Under the pieces are notes generated by a model. That model was not told the DNA's origin. It worked only from the letters and a program-made list of their open reading frames with translations, and did not search any database. Made by a program: the position numbers and the translations under genes. Below, one piece after another: positions 43,648 through 52,853 of a DNA stretch of 64,000 nucleotides (position 1 is the first letter of the stretch; each line of letters starts with the position of its first letter). This DNA comes from Pseudomonadota bacterium (GTDB taxonomy: Bacteria > Desulfobacterota > Syntrophorhabdia > Syntrophorhabdales > Syntrophorhabdaceae). Where the stretch lies: positions 53,228-117,227 of the forward strand of contig JAPLKC010000083.1 in assembly GCA_026388255.1 (NCBI GenBank), in the 5' to 3' direction.

Positions 43648-44112
43648 ATGAAGATCATCTCAGGTTGCCAGACAGGCGTTGACAGAGCGGCCATCGATGT
43701 CGCAATAGAGATAGGCTTGGATTATGGGGGTTCTGTTCCCAGAGGAAGGCTGGCAGAAGACGGGGCGATAGACAAGAAATATGATAAACTTACGGAACTT
43801 GAGACAGACCGTTATGAATCCCGTACTGAAAAAAATGTGGTGGACACAGATGCAACATTGATATTTACTGTAGGCGCCCCTTTAGGGGGCACTGCATTGA
43901 CAATAGAATGCGCTAAAAAGCATAGGAAACAATATCTCCTTATTGACCTTGAAAAAAAGCCCGATAATGAGATAATTGAATCGATTCAAACATGGTTATC
44001 CGATAATCAGCCTGAGATCCTGAATGTAGCAGGACCGAGGGAGTCATCAGCGCCCGGCATATATGAAAGGGTTTTTATTATCCTGTATAATATTTATGAT
44101 CCCTTGACATAA
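43648..44112 (+). CDS. Putative molybdenum (cofactor) carrier protein
   Basis: A 154-residue Rossmann-like protein. ISGCQTGVDRAAIDVAIEIG (residues 4-23) and VPRGRLAEDGAIDKKY are the signatures of PF12694, the putative molybdenum-carrier family related to the algal molybdenum-cofactor carrier and YpsA/LOG folds. FTVGAPLGGTALTIECAKKH forms the second glycine-rich loop. No Shine-Dalgarno sequence precedes the ATG. The next gene begins 5 bases later. It is the second hint of Mo cofactor handling in this window, although 16 kb from the island. Confidence 0.8.
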   Translation: MKIISGCQTGVDRAAIDVAIEIGLDYGGSVPRGRLAEDGAIDKKYDKLTELETDRYESRTEKNVVDTDATLIFTVGAPLGGTALTIECAKKHRKQYLLIDLEKKPDNEIIESIQTWLSDNQPEILNVAGPRESSAPGIYERVFIILYNIYDPLT

Positions 44113-44117
44113 AACAG

Positions 44118-44708
44118 ATGAAAGAAGAAATTAACCTTATCCCCTCTGAATTGAAGGCAATTGAAGAACATAAGTGGTACCTCTCTGAACAGCAGGGGAA
44201 GGAGGTATCCTTTGAAGAAGCTTTAAGAGATTTTCTGGATAACTACGAAGCCGACTGGATGAGGGAAAAGCAATGTTTGGACTGCAAAGAACAGGCAGAT
44301 CAGATATTACAATACAAATGGCTTCGTTCAGAACAGGAAGGCTATGATATCGGCAAAGATACAGCTTCCAAGGAATGGATAAGCAAGTATGCCCATATAT
44401 GGCGAGAAGAAAAAGAAAGCCTTGAGGCCAACGGTTTTACCAAAATGCATATAAAAACAGGAAAAGAAAAGCAAATAAAGACAATCGTCCTATCGGATAT
44501 TGCACATAATTATGATTGTGAAATATATATAAATAAAGACAGAATGAAATTCCATAACTTTATTATTGCCGGAAGAAAAAACTTAAATATAAAGTCAATC
44601 CTTTGTCCTGTTTTGTTGGATTTTTCTAAAGATGAGGAAGTGCGTTTTTTGGCGACCGGCTCAAGAGTTGAAGAAGCGCTGGCATCAATCAGAGAGATAA
44701 TAGTTTAA
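44118..44708 (+). CDS. Two-repeat protein with C-terminal HPr-like domain
   Basis: Not a named family to me. The 196-residue protein has two similar N-terminal segments of about 45 residues (EEHKWYLSEQQGKEVSFEEA and LQYKWLRSEQEGYDIGKDTA, each ending in an aromatic-rich ADWMREK/HIWREEK helix). The C-terminal 75 residues follow the HPr pattern: NIKSILCPVLLDFSKDEEV, then ATGSRVEEALASIREII align with HPr SIMGIMSLAVSQGDEI and ADGEDEEEALEAL. The HPr active-site His is missing. It probably interacts with a protein rather than carries phosphate. In tandem with the molybdenum-carrier-like gene. Confidence 0.6.
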   Translation: MKEEINLIPSELKAIEEHKWYLSEQQGKEVSFEEALRDFLDNYEADWMREKQCLDCKEQADQILQYKWLRSEQEGYDIGKDTASKEWISKYAHIWREEKESLEANGFTKMHIKTGKEKQIKTIVLSDIAHNYDCEIYINKDRMKFHNFIIAGRKNLNIKSILCPVLLDFSKDEEVRFLATGSRVEEALASIREIIV

Positions 44709-44911
44709 AACCTTGATACTATTTTTAATTGCCGCAGGTTCATACCCCGAAGCTTGCTTAGATATTGCTTCAGGTTGTTTTCTCGTTTTTGATACCCGGT
44801 GGCTTGCCGCGGGGTGATTCATTCCACCGGATAGATTCCCTACAACCTTCTGCGAAAGTTTTTTTAGTTTTTGTCTTTGATATTATAGTCCGCTTGCGGC
44901 AGGGCGGCAAT

Positions 44912-46279
44912 TCATTTGCCGATACAAAATCTGGTAAAAATGCCCTGTAAAATCTCGTCAGGACATGTCTCGCCTGTAATTTCACCAAGACGCAATAGGG
45001 ATTCCTGAAGTTCAAAAGCCGTAAACTCTAAAGGCTCCTGTTCTATTATACATGTAATTGCCCTACTGATGGCTTCTGCCGTCTTTTCGAGCGCATCCCT
45101 GTGCCTCATGTTCGTGATAAGCACATCGCCCCTTTTGAAACCTTTCTTCATCAGCCTTACATATATTTCATCTTTAAGCTCTTCGAATCCTATATCTTTT
45201 AATGCTGATATTTCAATCCATTGCAGGTTTCCGGATTTCAAAATAGTCTTCTCAAGCCTTTGTGTCAGGTCAATTTTATTTATAACGGGTACAACTGGCA
45301 TCCCCTTGATTTTAGTTAAGATATCCTCGTCTTCCGAAGTATATGTTTCGGAGCCGTCGAGTACCCAAATGATGAGGTCTGTTTTAGGGATTTTCTGATT
45401 TACCCTCTCTACACCTTCTCTTTCAACTGCATCCCTGGGTTTCCGTAATCCCGCCGTATCAATTATCTTTACCTTTATGCCTTTTATATGAAAAGTATCT
45501 TCTATCAGATCACGCGTGGTTCCCGGGATTGGCGTAACAATCGCTTTCTCTTTGAGTAGGAGGGCATTCAAAAGGCTCGATTTGCCGACATTCGGCTTTC
45601 CCACGATGAGGACCTCCAGACCATGTTTGATTGCCTTGCCTTCATAATAAGAATTTACCAGTGTTTCAATCTCCTGCTTTGTCTTTCTCAGCCTTAAAAG
45701 AATTCCATTTTTATCTATCTCTACATCTTCTTCAGGAAATTCTATAAATGCATCTATTTCGATCAGCGCTTCTTTAATATCCCCCTTCAAAACATTAACT
45801 TTCCGGGATAATTTCCCCTCCAGTTGGTCAATAGCGTTTTTTAATTCTTCATCCGTTTCGCTCTGAATGATATCAAGAACAGATTCAGCCTGAAGCAGGT
45901 CTATCCTGCCATTGAGAAACGCCCTTTTTGTAAATTCACCCGGTTCGGCAAGCCTTGCGCCTTGCGCGATCATGATGGCCAGAATGCTCTTCAGGGTGGC
46001 ATACCCGCCATGAGAGTAGACCTCTGCAATATCCTCTTTTGTGAAAGTATTCGGTGCATGCATGAATACCACAAATACTTCATCAACTATATTGTTGTTG
46101 TCCGGATTTGTAATGTGCCCGAGGTATAAGGTGCGTGGTTGATAAAAGCTATTTTTTTGATTTGGCTTAAATATCTTTTTCAGTATAGGGTGGGCAAACT
46201 GCCCGCTCATCCTAACTACGCCGATTCCTCCCTCGCCTACAGGGGTAGAAATGGCGCATATAGTATCATCTTTTTCCAT
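44912..46279 (-). CDS. mnmE: tRNA modification GTPase MnmE
   Basis: MnmE, 455 residues, which with MnmG builds the 5-carboxymethylaminomethyl group on wobble uridine of tRNAs. The N-terminal tetrahydrofolate-binding domain (TICAISTPVGEGGIGVVRMSG), the G domain (GKPNVGKSSLLNALL; DTAGLR; NKID) and the C-terminal CIGK, whose Cys is conserved, are all present. It overlaps the jag gene by 14 bases in the conserved yidC-jag-mnmE order. Downstream, 44709-44911 shows no gene. Confidence 0.97.
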   Translation of the reverse strand: MEKDDTICAISTPVGEGGIGVVRMSGQFAHPILKKIFKPNQKNSFYQPRTLYLGHITNPDNNNIVDEVFVVFMHAPNTFTKEDIAEVYSHGGYATLKSILAIMIAQGARLAEPGEFTKRAFLNGRIDLLQAESVLDIIQSETDEELKNAIDQLEGKLSRKVNVLKGDIKEALIEIDAFIEFPEEDVEIDKNGILLRLRKTKQEIETLVNSYYEGKAIKHGLEVLIVGKPNVGKSSLLNALLLKEKAIVTPIPGTTRDLIEDTFHIKGIKVKIIDTAGLRKPRDAVEREGVERVNQKIPKTDLIIWVLDGSETYTSEDEDILTKIKGMPVVPVINKIDLTQRLEKTILKSGNLQWIEISALKDIGFEELKDEIYVRLMKKGFKRGDVLITNMRHRDALEKTAEAISRAITCIIEQEPLEFTAFELQESLLRLGEITGETCPDEILQGIFTRFCIGK

Positions 46280-46973
46280 TCATATTCTTTTTTCTGAGGG
46301 AAATGACTACCCTTTTCGTATGTCCTTCACCCTCGCTTTTGGTGTTCACATTTCTGTTGTTTTTAAAAAGCGTATGCACTACCCTTCTCTCGTACGGATT
46401 CAGCGGGTCTGTTTTTTGGATTCTGCCGGTCCTTTTAACTTTATCTGCCAGCCTTTTTACCATGATTGTCAGGCCTTTTTTCCGTTTTTCTCTGTAGCCG
46501 TTAATATCGACGAGAAGTTTCAATCCCTGCTTATATCGCTTTGCAATGGCAAGTCTGAGGATATGCTGGAGCGCTTCAAGCGTCTCACCGTCTTTGCCTA
46601 TCAGAATGTCCCCGTGGTCACATTGTACAAGAAACATTAGTCTCTCGGGTGTATTTGTGACTTTTACATTGAAATCCAGATCGACGAATTTGCTTAACTC
46701 CTCCAAAAAAAACTTGCCATATTCTTCAGGGGTGTCCGTCTTGGGGGCGTCTAAATCAGGGACATCTGTCTTTGGTGTGTCTGCCCTAAGAGAGCCTGTC
46801 TTTTTAATCCTTGCCGTAATTCTTACTTTTTTGCTGCCGAGAAAACCAAGGATACCCTTTGTATCGATTTCCTTAACGTCTATTTCAAGGTCTCTTTCTT
46901 CGGCATTTAATTCAAGCAAAGCCTTTCTGATCGCATCTTCGTAAGTTTTGCCTTCTACTTCTATAAAATCCAT
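46266..46973 (-). CDS. jag: Jag/KhpB RNA-binding protein
   Basis: A 235-residue protein with a Jag_N domain (VEGKTYEDAIRKALLEL), a variable Asp/Pro/Thr-rich linker containing repeats PKTDVPDLDAPKTDTPEE (about 83-100), a KH-like domain (GDILIGKDGETLEALQHIL) and an R3H domain (PYERRVVHTLFKNNRNVNT). It binds RNA and is always near yidC. Coupled to mnmE downstream. Confidence 0.93.
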   Translation of the reverse strand: MDFIEVEGKTYEDAIRKALLELNAEERDLEIDVKEIDTKGILGFLGSKKVRITARIKKTGSLRADTPKTDVPDLDAPKTDTPEEYGKFFLEELSKFVDLDFNVKVTNTPERLMFLVQCDHGDILIGKDGETLEALQHILRLAIAKRYKQGLKLLVDINGYREKRKKGLTIMVKRLADKVKRTGRIQKTDPLNPYERRVVHTLFKNNRNVNTKSEGEGHTKRVVISLRKKNMNGKR

Positions 46974-46982
46974 GTTGCCCCC

Positions 46983-48593
46983 TCACGAGACTTTTTTATT
47001 AATGTAGTATTGTTGTCCTATGGATATTACGTTATTCACCAGCCAGTACAGGACGAGTCCCGCAGGGAAACCCCAGAACAGGAAGGTAAAGAGCACAGGC
47101 ATGAAGAGCATCATCTTTTCCTGCATCGGGTCGGCAGTAGTTGGGGTCATTTTCTGCTGAATGACCTGAGTAACACCCATAACTAAAGGCAGAATTCTTA
47201 TCGGTAACGAATATCCAAGAACACTGAAAGAAAATAAATCTTCCGGCGCAGAAAGATCATTAATCCAAAACATAAATGGTGCGTGACGAAGCTCTATTGC
47301 GCTGGACAATGCTTTATATAAAGCAAAAAATACAGGAATCTGGATAATCATCGGAAGGCATCCCCCCATAGGATTTACACCCTGTGTTTTGTACATGCCC
47401 ATCATCTCCTGGTTTAACTTCTGCTTGTCATCCTTAAATTTCTCCCTCAATTTTTGAATCTGCGGCTGCAACTTCTTCATCTTATTCATTGACTGGTAGC
47501 TCTTAAGGCTCAAAGGATAAAAAATGATCTTTATTAATATTGTCAGAAGAATAATGTCTATCCCATAGTTATGTGTTACTTTGTTGCTATAGTTCATGCC
47601 AAGAATAAGCGGTTTTGCGATAACGTCAAACCATCCGAAATCTATTATTTTTTCAGCTTTTATATTGAGATTTTTCAATATATCGCTCTGTTTTGGACCA
47701 AAGTATAATTTTGCAGAAATATTCTCTTTATCCATGTGCAACCTGAGAACAGGGTCGCCGGCTTCGGTTTTTAAGATCGTAAGAGGCACCCTGGAATTAT
47801 CCTGGGGTATATAAATAAAGGCAAAAAATCCTTCGTCGAGACCGGCATATACAAAATTTTTGTCAATCTCTATGTTCTTTTCAATCTTTTCTATCTGCTC
47901 AAATTTTTTACCATTAAAAACAAATGGTCCCTTAAAGGTATAGTCTGACGTTTTTTTGTGATTGATAACCGCGAAATCAAGGCGAGTCTTGTTTTTATCG
48001 GCGTCCTGCACTTCGATGTTCATATCGATTGTATAAGTATCAGGATAAAATGTATATGTTTTTTTAACTTTTTTGCCGTCACTAAGCATGCCGGTAAATA
48101 CAACTTTCTCCAGTTTATCTTTTATTGTCACATTCTCCCTGTCCGGCTTGAAGTTTGTTCTATCGTCTATCGTTTCATTGTTAACAACTCTTGCGATCGT
48201 GGGAAGATATATATAAGGGGATATATCTTCAATAATCTCTTTATCCTTGTCATCTTTTACGGTCTCTTTATATTTTTTTAATTTTACGTTTTTTATCCCT
48301 CCCCCGAAGTCCGTCAATGTGACTTTAAGGAAAGGCGTCTCGACAAGTACATCTTTTGGGGGTTTTGCTTCAGTTTTAGGTTTAGCTATAATGCCCTTTA
48401 TTTTTTGTTTAGCCTCCCCTTTTTGTATCTCTTCTTTGGCTTTCGCCTGTGTCTGATCTTTTTTATCTTCTTTTACCTGCTCTTTTTTTTGTGGCTGCTC
48501 AACCGGCTGCTGTGGTTTTGGAGCAAAATATGTCTGAAACACAAAAAGTATGACAACTGTCAGAATCAGAGCTATTATTGTACGTTTTTCCAT
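46983..48593 (-). CDS. yidC: Membrane protein insertase YidC
   Basis: A YidC of 536 residues with the Gram-negative layout: N-terminal anchor (TIIALILTVVILFVFQTYF), a lysine-rich linker (KKEQVKEDKKDQTQAKAKEE), a periplasmic beta domain (about 80-340) and five C-terminal membrane spans with NKMKKLQPQIQKLREKFK and GCLPMIIQIPVFFALYKAL. It inserts membrane proteins with or without SecYEG. Between yidD and jag. Confidence 0.97.
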   Translation of the reverse strand: MEKRTIIALILTVVILFVFQTYFAPKPQQPVEQPQKKEQVKEDKKDQTQAKAKEEIQKGEAKQKIKGIIAKPKTEAKPPKDVLVETPFLKVTLTDFGGGIKNVKLKKYKETVKDDKDKEIIEDISPYIYLPTIARVVNNETIDDRTNFKPDRENVTIKDKLEKVVFTGMLSDGKKVKKTYTFYPDTYTIDMNIEVQDADKNKTRLDFAVINHKKTSDYTFKGPFVFNGKKFEQIEKIEKNIEIDKNFVYAGLDEGFFAFIYIPQDNSRVPLTILKTEAGDPVLRLHMDKENISAKLYFGPKQSDILKNLNIKAEKIIDFGWFDVIAKPLILGMNYSNKVTHNYGIDIILLTILIKIIFYPLSLKSYQSMNKMKKLQPQIQKLREKFKDDKQKLNQEMMGMYKTQGVNPMGGCLPMIIQIPVFFALYKALSSAIELRHAPFMFWINDLSAPEDLFSFSVLGYSLPIRILPLVMGVTQVIQQKMTPTTADPMQEKMMLFMPVLFTFLFWGFPAGLVLYWLVNNVISIGQQYYINKKVS

Positions 48594-48605
48594 TCAATGC
48601 CTCCG

Positions 48606-48815
48606 CTATTTAACCGGATCATATCCGCCGGGATACAAGGGGTTACACTTTAAAATTCTTTTTAATCCCTGCAGTATGCCTGAACCAAGGCCCTTTTTCT
48701 CTATCGCTTCTTTCATGTAACATGAGCAGGTAGGATAAAACCGACATTCAGTGGGGATAAAAGGAGATAGGAAAATACTGTATATATCTATTAAGCGTAT
48801 AACATATTTTTTCAT
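48606..48815 (-). CDS. yidD: YidD membrane protein insertion efficiency factor
   Basis: A 69-residue protein with the family motif FLSPFIPTECRFYPTCSCYM (about 17-36), then NPLYPGGYDPV. It begins where the rnpA stop ends (1-base overlap region), in the conserved order rnpA-yidD-yidC. Confidence 0.93.
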   Translation of the reverse strand: MKKYVIRLIDIYSIFLSPFIPTECRFYPTCSCYMKEAIEKKGLGSGILQGLKRILKCNPLYPGGYDPVK

Positions 48816-49156
48816 TATCGGGTATTTCCACTTAATAATTCTTGCAATTCACTATTTATATCACTCCATGTCAGCTTTTGGGGTGGTTTCTTTACCTTAA
48901 TAAGGTGGTTATAACAATCTTTAAAAAGTGACTTATTCAGTCTGAAATATTCCTTTATCAGTCTCCTCATCCGATTTCTGAAAACTGCCCCCCCTACCTT
49001 TTTCCTTATCGTTACCCCAAGCTTTTTTATACTGTTTTGATCTTTATATAATAAAAGTATAAAATGGTGTGTTTCCGCATCCTTTACCCATTTTATACCC
49101 CGAAAATCCTTTTTATTCAATCGTTCTTTTTTTGTAAGACAGTATTCCATTTGCAT
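48815..49156 (-). CDS. rnpA: Ribonuclease P protein component
   Basis: The RNase P protein subunit of 113 residues, which helps the catalytic RNA to mature tRNA 5' ends. The N-terminal LTKKERLNKKDFRGI and the RNR-type motif AVFRNRMRRLIKEYFR (about 55-70) are characteristic. A second ATG two codons later is also possible. The ribosome site is weak. Confidence 0.94.
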   Translation of the reverse strand: MQMEYCLTKKERLNKKDFRGIKWVKDAETHHFILLLYKDQNSIKKLGVTIRKKVGGAVFRNRMRRLIKEYFRLNKSLFKDCYNHLIKVKKPPQKLTWSDINSELQELLSGNTR

Positions 49157-49236
49157 CGGCTATCATGTGATATTTCAGGAGCTTATGAATAATTGCCCTA
49201 ATTTACTGATTACCCGCTATCCATCACGCAAGGATA

Positions 49237-49371
49237 TTATACAGTCAGTTGTTTTCTTCCTTTAGCCCGTCTTCTTCTAATAACTTCCCTTCCGGAAGCT
49301 GTCCTCATTCTCACAAGAAAACCATGTGTTCTTCTCATGCTTTTATTGTGAGGCTGGTACGTTCTTTTCAT
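49237..49371 (-). CDS. rpmH: Ribosomal protein bL34
   Basis: A 44-residue protein read from the minus strand: [20 protein letters not shown], then [20 protein letters not shown], ending QLTV. This is L34 of the large ribosomal subunit. AGAGAATTGAGGTGAAAGC places GAGGTG 7 bases before the ATG. It lies 80 bases ahead of rnpA, the universal bacterial order. Confidence 0.97.
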   Translation of the reverse strand: MKRTYQPHNKSMRRTHGFLVRMRTASGREVIRRRRAKGRKQLTV

Positions 49372-49391
49372 GCTTTCACCTCAATTCTCTC

Positions 49392-49423
49392 TGAAGTTAT
49401 TACTTATTGAAGTTATTACTTAA
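49392..49423. repeat. Tandem 16-bp direct repeat upstream of rpmH
   Basis: TGAAGTTATTACTTAT and TGAAGTTATTACTTAA lie back to back, identical in 15 of 16 bases. They lie just upstream of rpmH, where a promoter or, in some genomes, the replication origin is found. No DnaA-box-like TTATCCACA occurs, and dnaA is not here, so an origin is not supported. Confidence 0.5.
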
Positions 49424-49503
49424 ACATAAAAAGTCTAAGAAAGTCAATAACCATAAATGCGCGGTCGGCACCACCACCTATGTACATGCTTCTTCTGCTT
49501 TTT

Positions 49504-50085
49504 TTAAACCCTGCAATGCCTTAATCTGGCTTCTTTTATTATCCTTGTTGATGCGAGCTTTGATATGACCGTTATATCTTCAAGTGGAAGGTATCCGGTA
49601 ATGGAAGGATCAAAAAGCATTTTTAAAGAAGGCTGGAATTCTTCATCACCTTCCCATAGAATAAAGGTAATCGGTATTCGCGGAAGGGCATAGAGAGTAA
49701 AAGATGCATCACCATAATCTTCTTTTATTCCTCCCAGGGATTCACCGGTCTCAAGAAAAACATACTTATCAAATCCAAAGGCTGTTATAAGAGGGCGGGC
49801 AACCCTCTGTTCAAAAACAGGCAAATATCCCGCTAATCCGGGTATATCTCCATAGGATATTTTATCAACCCCGGGTAAGGAACCGCCGGCAGCATTAATG
49901 TAGTGAAGAATAATGATCTTTGTAACAAGGGTAACATTTGAACCTTTTGAACTTTTGAACAAAAATTCAGGTATCTCCAGCGTAATCATCTCATCAAAAT
50001 ACGGTACATCAACGCTATATTGATCCTGTATGCTCTCATAGGTAACTCCGGCATTGATAAATCGGGCTTCGCAATTTGAGTTCAA
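49504..50085 (-). CDS. DUF3786-domain protein
   Basis: A 193-residue soluble protein of the DUF3786 family (LVTKIIILHYINAAGGSLPG; YALPRIPITFILWEGDEEFQ, the most conserved part). The family is common in strict anaerobes and often lies near CO dehydrogenase or corrinoid genes; its function is unknown. It follows rpe with a 31-base gap and transcribes toward rpmH. Confidence 0.78.
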   Translation of the reverse strand: MNSNCEARFINAGVTYESIQDQYSVDVPYFDEMITLEIPEFLFKSSKGSNVTLVTKIIILHYINAAGGSLPGVDKISYGDIPGLAGYLPVFEQRVARPLITAFGFDKYVFLETGESLGGIKEDYGDASFTLYALPRIPITFILWEGDEEFQPSLKMLFDPSITGYLPLEDITVISKLASTRIIKEARLRHCRV

Positions 50086-50116
50086 AAGGGTTCTGCAGGC
50101 AATCTCAAAAACCTTT

Positions 50117-50812
50117 TTATATATTTTTTGTTTTTTTAGATCCAGGCTTCACCTCTTCGACGTTTTTCCTGATTTCATCTATTTTTTGCTTATAATTTTT
50201 GCTGTGAAATATCTCTGTACCCATAACTAATATATTTGCACCTGCATTAACAACCTTTCTCGCATTTGAAGCCTTTAAGCCACCATCTACCTGAAGATCG
50301 ATTGCTTTCCCGGTTTTTTTTATCATCTCTCGGGCCTTTACAATTTTTCTATCCATGGAAGTTATGTATGACTGCCCGCTGAATCCTGGGTTAACCGTCA
50401 TAATGAGCAACAGATCCGCCTCAGGAAGGACATAATCGAGCATTTCAAGCGGTGTAGATGGATTCAGCGTTATGCCTGCCTTTACGCCCCTTGATTTAAT
50501 CACATCTATCGTTTTCAAAATGTGAGGGTCAGTCTCAATATGCACCGTTATAATATCGGCTCCTGCATCAACAAAGGCATTTATAAACTTTTCAGGATGC
50601 TCGATCATCAAGTGAACATCAAGAGTTTTTTTTGTAATTTTCCTTATGGCCTCTACGAATATCGGGCCGATTGTTATGTTAGGAACAAAATGGCCATCCA
50701 TTACGTCTATATGTATAAGATCTGCTCCGGCTTTTTCGACCGATTCTATTTCCTTTTCAAGTGTTAAAAAATTACATGACAGGATTGATGGGGCTATCTG
50801 GATTTTATTCAT
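50117..50812 (-). CDS. rpe: Ribulose-phosphate 3-epimerase
   Basis: A TIM-barrel epimerase of 231 residues that interconverts ribulose-5-phosphate and xylulose-5-phosphate. Visible motifs are IAPSILSCNF (6-15), HIDVMDGHFVPNITIG (metal-binding His and Asp), VHLMIEHPE, LLIMTVNPGFSGQ and VDGGLKASN. The start follows the PASTA gene stop by one base, so they are coupled. Confidence 0.96.
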   Translation of the reverse strand: MNKIQIAPSILSCNFLTLEKEIESVEKAGADLIHIDVMDGHFVPNITIGPIFVEAIRKITKKTLDVHLMIEHPEKFINAFVDAGADIITVHIETDPHILKTIDVIKSRGVKAGITLNPSTPLEMLDYVLPEADLLLIMTVNPGFSGQSYITSMDRKIVKAREMIKKTGKAIDLQVDGGLKASNARKVVNAGANILVMGTEIFHSKNYKQKIDEIRKNVEEVKPGSKKTKNI

Positions 50813-50813
50813 C

Positions 50814-51521
50814 TTATCCTCCGGGAATTGCTTTTATTTCTATCTCATCATCTGCTTTGAATATAGTTCTTAAAGGGATGGATGCTTCTATGGCCGGTTT
50901 TAAACGCATGTTATATTCGCTTTTCTCGTATGTTATTTTGTACTTTATACCTTTTTTATCCATTTCGTCTGAAAGCTCGGACAGATCCAGCGCTTTTACA
51001 TCCGGCATTACATAGAGCATTTTTTGTTCTGTGCCGACAAAAAGCGTTATCCCTTTTCCTTCAAGCATATCTTCCCCACCCTTTGGTGTCTGGGCAATTA
51101 TTTTGCCGACCTTTGGGCTGGGTACATAAATTGTCTTCTCGATTTTTAAGTTTATTCCTTTCAATATTTCTCCCACATTGTCGACCATTTGCCCTGTCAA
51201 CACCGGAACGCGGATAAGCTCCGGTCCTTCAGACACAATTACCAGCACAATCCTTCCCTTCCTTGTAGATATGTTTGCCTCGGGCTTTTGTACCGTAATA
51301 TGATTATAGGGAACATCATTTCTCCTTTCATATTTCACAACAGCAAGGGACAATCCCTTACTCTGAACCAATTGTTTTGCATCGTCAACATTCTTTCCCC
51401 GCACGTCCGGACATATAACGGTTCCTCCGGCTTTGAGTAAAACACTCACAGTAAGATACCCCGATAATACAAAAACTGCTATGGCTACCCAGAAATATAA
51501 AAAAGCCCTGAACCAGTTCAT
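50814..51521 (-). CDS. PASTA-domain membrane protein
   Basis: A 235-residue protein with one N-terminal membrane span (FLYFWVAIAVFVLSGYLTVS) and three PASTA domains (about 30-95, 96-160 and 161-235; each with a V/I-x-V-P-like start such as IRVPVLTGQMVDNVGEIL). PASTA domains bind peptidoglycan or beta-lactams in kinases and penicillin-binding proteins; here there is no kinase domain. It overlaps rsmB by 4 bases and leads into rpe, the order found in many Desulfobacterota. Confidence 0.85.
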   Translation of the reverse strand: MNWFRAFLYFWVAIAVFVLSGYLTVSVLLKAGGTVICPDVRGKNVDDAKQLVQSKGLSLAVVKYERRNDVPYNHITVQKPEANISTRKGRIVLVIVSEGPELIRVPVLTGQMVDNVGEILKGINLKIEKTIYVPSPKVGKIIAQTPKGGEDMLEGKGITLFVGTEQKMLYVMPDVKALDLSELSDEMDKKGIKYKITYEKSEYNMRLKPAIEASIPLRTIFKADDEIEIKAIPGG

Positions 51522-52714
51522 ATTTTCCTGAGCCTTGCTATAAAAAATCCATCCATAGCAGTTTCATGAGGTAAAGATAAATAATATTCCATATTTTTAT
51601 TAAACAGTAACGGTAGAGGATTTTCAAGTATAAACATTTCTTCTTTTTTAAACCTATCTACAACAAAGACGGTCTCTTCGGGCTCAAAAGAACAGACACT
51701 GTAGACAAGATGGCCACCCGGTTTCAGTTTTGTCCACAAAGACTTTAACAGGTTGAACTGATAGTCGCCAAATGCGGCAATGTCCTTTCCAGCTCTCCGC
51801 CATTTTATTTCAGGGTGTTTTCTGATAATCCCGAAAGAGGAGCACGGGGCATCAAGGAGGATTGCATCAAAAGCTCCGTCTTTGAAAGGACTACAGGCAG
51901 CATCGCCTATTACACGCATTATTGTGGGAGCTATGAATTTTAACCGCTTTATTTCGCTGTCCATTGCAATGATTGTCTGTACGTCAAACTGTTCTTTCAT
52001 TTGTTCCGTTTTTGTTCCCTGACCCGCGCATGCATCCAGTATGAGACCACCCTTTTCGGACCGGATTGACAAGCCGGCAAGCTGGGAAGCTTCATCCTGA
52101 ACATGGATAAGACCTTTTTTAAAAAGCTCATCTTTCAATACCGGGCCTATCCTCTCAACATACAGGGCCGATTCCAGAAAACGCCCCTTCTTTGTTCCGA
52201 TACCTTTATCTTCAAGGCGGTGCATCACTTCGTCTCTCGAAATTTTGTTAAGGTTTACCCTGATACTGAATTCTGGTGGCTTGTTTAAGTTAGTAAGGAG
52301 CTTTATCGTTTCATCATATCCGAATCTTTTTAACCATCTGCCGATAAGCCATTCAGGAAAAGAATAAATAATTGATAAATTTGAAATTTGGGATCGACCA
52401 GCCTCCAGCGGGATTGAATCTTGCAAATTTTCAATTGTATGTATGCCGGCAGGGACAGGTCTGTGATGAACAACATCTGTTTCTCTTATAAAGTTTCTCA
52501 GCACTGCATTTACAAAGTTAGCAACAAATGGACCATGCTCATTCTTTGCATACTCGACTGATTCATTTACAATATGGTATGCACCCTTTTTCATAAACGA
52601 AATCTGATAAAGACTAACCCTCAAGAGGTGTTTTAGCTCATTTTTAACCGTTTTTCTGGCGTATTGAGAAAGTATCCAGTCGAGATAGCCTTTCCACCTC
52701 ACTACACCGGACAC
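51518..52714 (-). CDS. rsmB: 16S rRNA m5C967 methyltransferase
   Basis: RsmB, 398 residues from the GTG shown, methylating C967 of 16S rRNA. It has a NusB-like N-terminal part (KHLLRVSLYQISFMKKGAYHIVNES), a SAM site (ILDACAGQGTKTEQM), DAPCSSFG with the catalytic Cys, and VYSVCSFEPEE with the second Cys. Coding similarity continues about 50 codons upstream of this GTG (LRTICVQAIKRVEDGSFLDE, then KGLIYEIVSGVVRWKGYLD), but there is no ATG, GTG or TTG in that stretch. A start at ATA 52864, 9 bases after GGAGG, would give the expected full length and overlap htpX. Confidence 0.88.
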   Translation of the reverse strand: MSGVVRWKGYLDWILSQYARKTVKNELKHLLRVSLYQISFMKKGAYHIVNESVEYAKNEHGPFVANFVNAVLRNFIRETDVVHHRPVPAGIHTIENLQDSIPLEAGRSQISNLSIIYSFPEWLIGRWLKRFGYDETIKLLTNLNKPPEFSIRVNLNKISRDEVMHRLEDKGIGTKKGRFLESALYVERIGPVLKDELFKKGLIHVQDEASQLAGLSIRSEKGGLILDACAGQGTKTEQMKEQFDVQTIIAMDSEIKRLKFIAPTIMRVIGDAACSPFKDGAFDAILLDAPCSSFGIIRKHPEIKWRRAGKDIAAFGDYQFNLLKSLWTKLKPGGHLVYSVCSFEPEETVFVVDRFKKEEMFILENPLPLLFNKNMEYYLSLPHETAMDGFFIARLRKI

Positions 52715-52853
52715 TATTTCGTAGATCAGGCCCTTTTGGGCTTCTGTAAGTTTATACCTTGAGAATGAACGGTCTAAAGTCTCATCAAGGAAACTGCCGT
52801 CCTCTACCCTCTTAATTGCCTGAACACATATTGTTCTTAAGGTGCTACCGAAA

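Noticed and set aside
49372..49503. Replication origin next to rpmH
   Set aside because: No DnaA box, no dnaA or dnaN gene and only two short AT-rich direct repeats; a promoter region is simpler.
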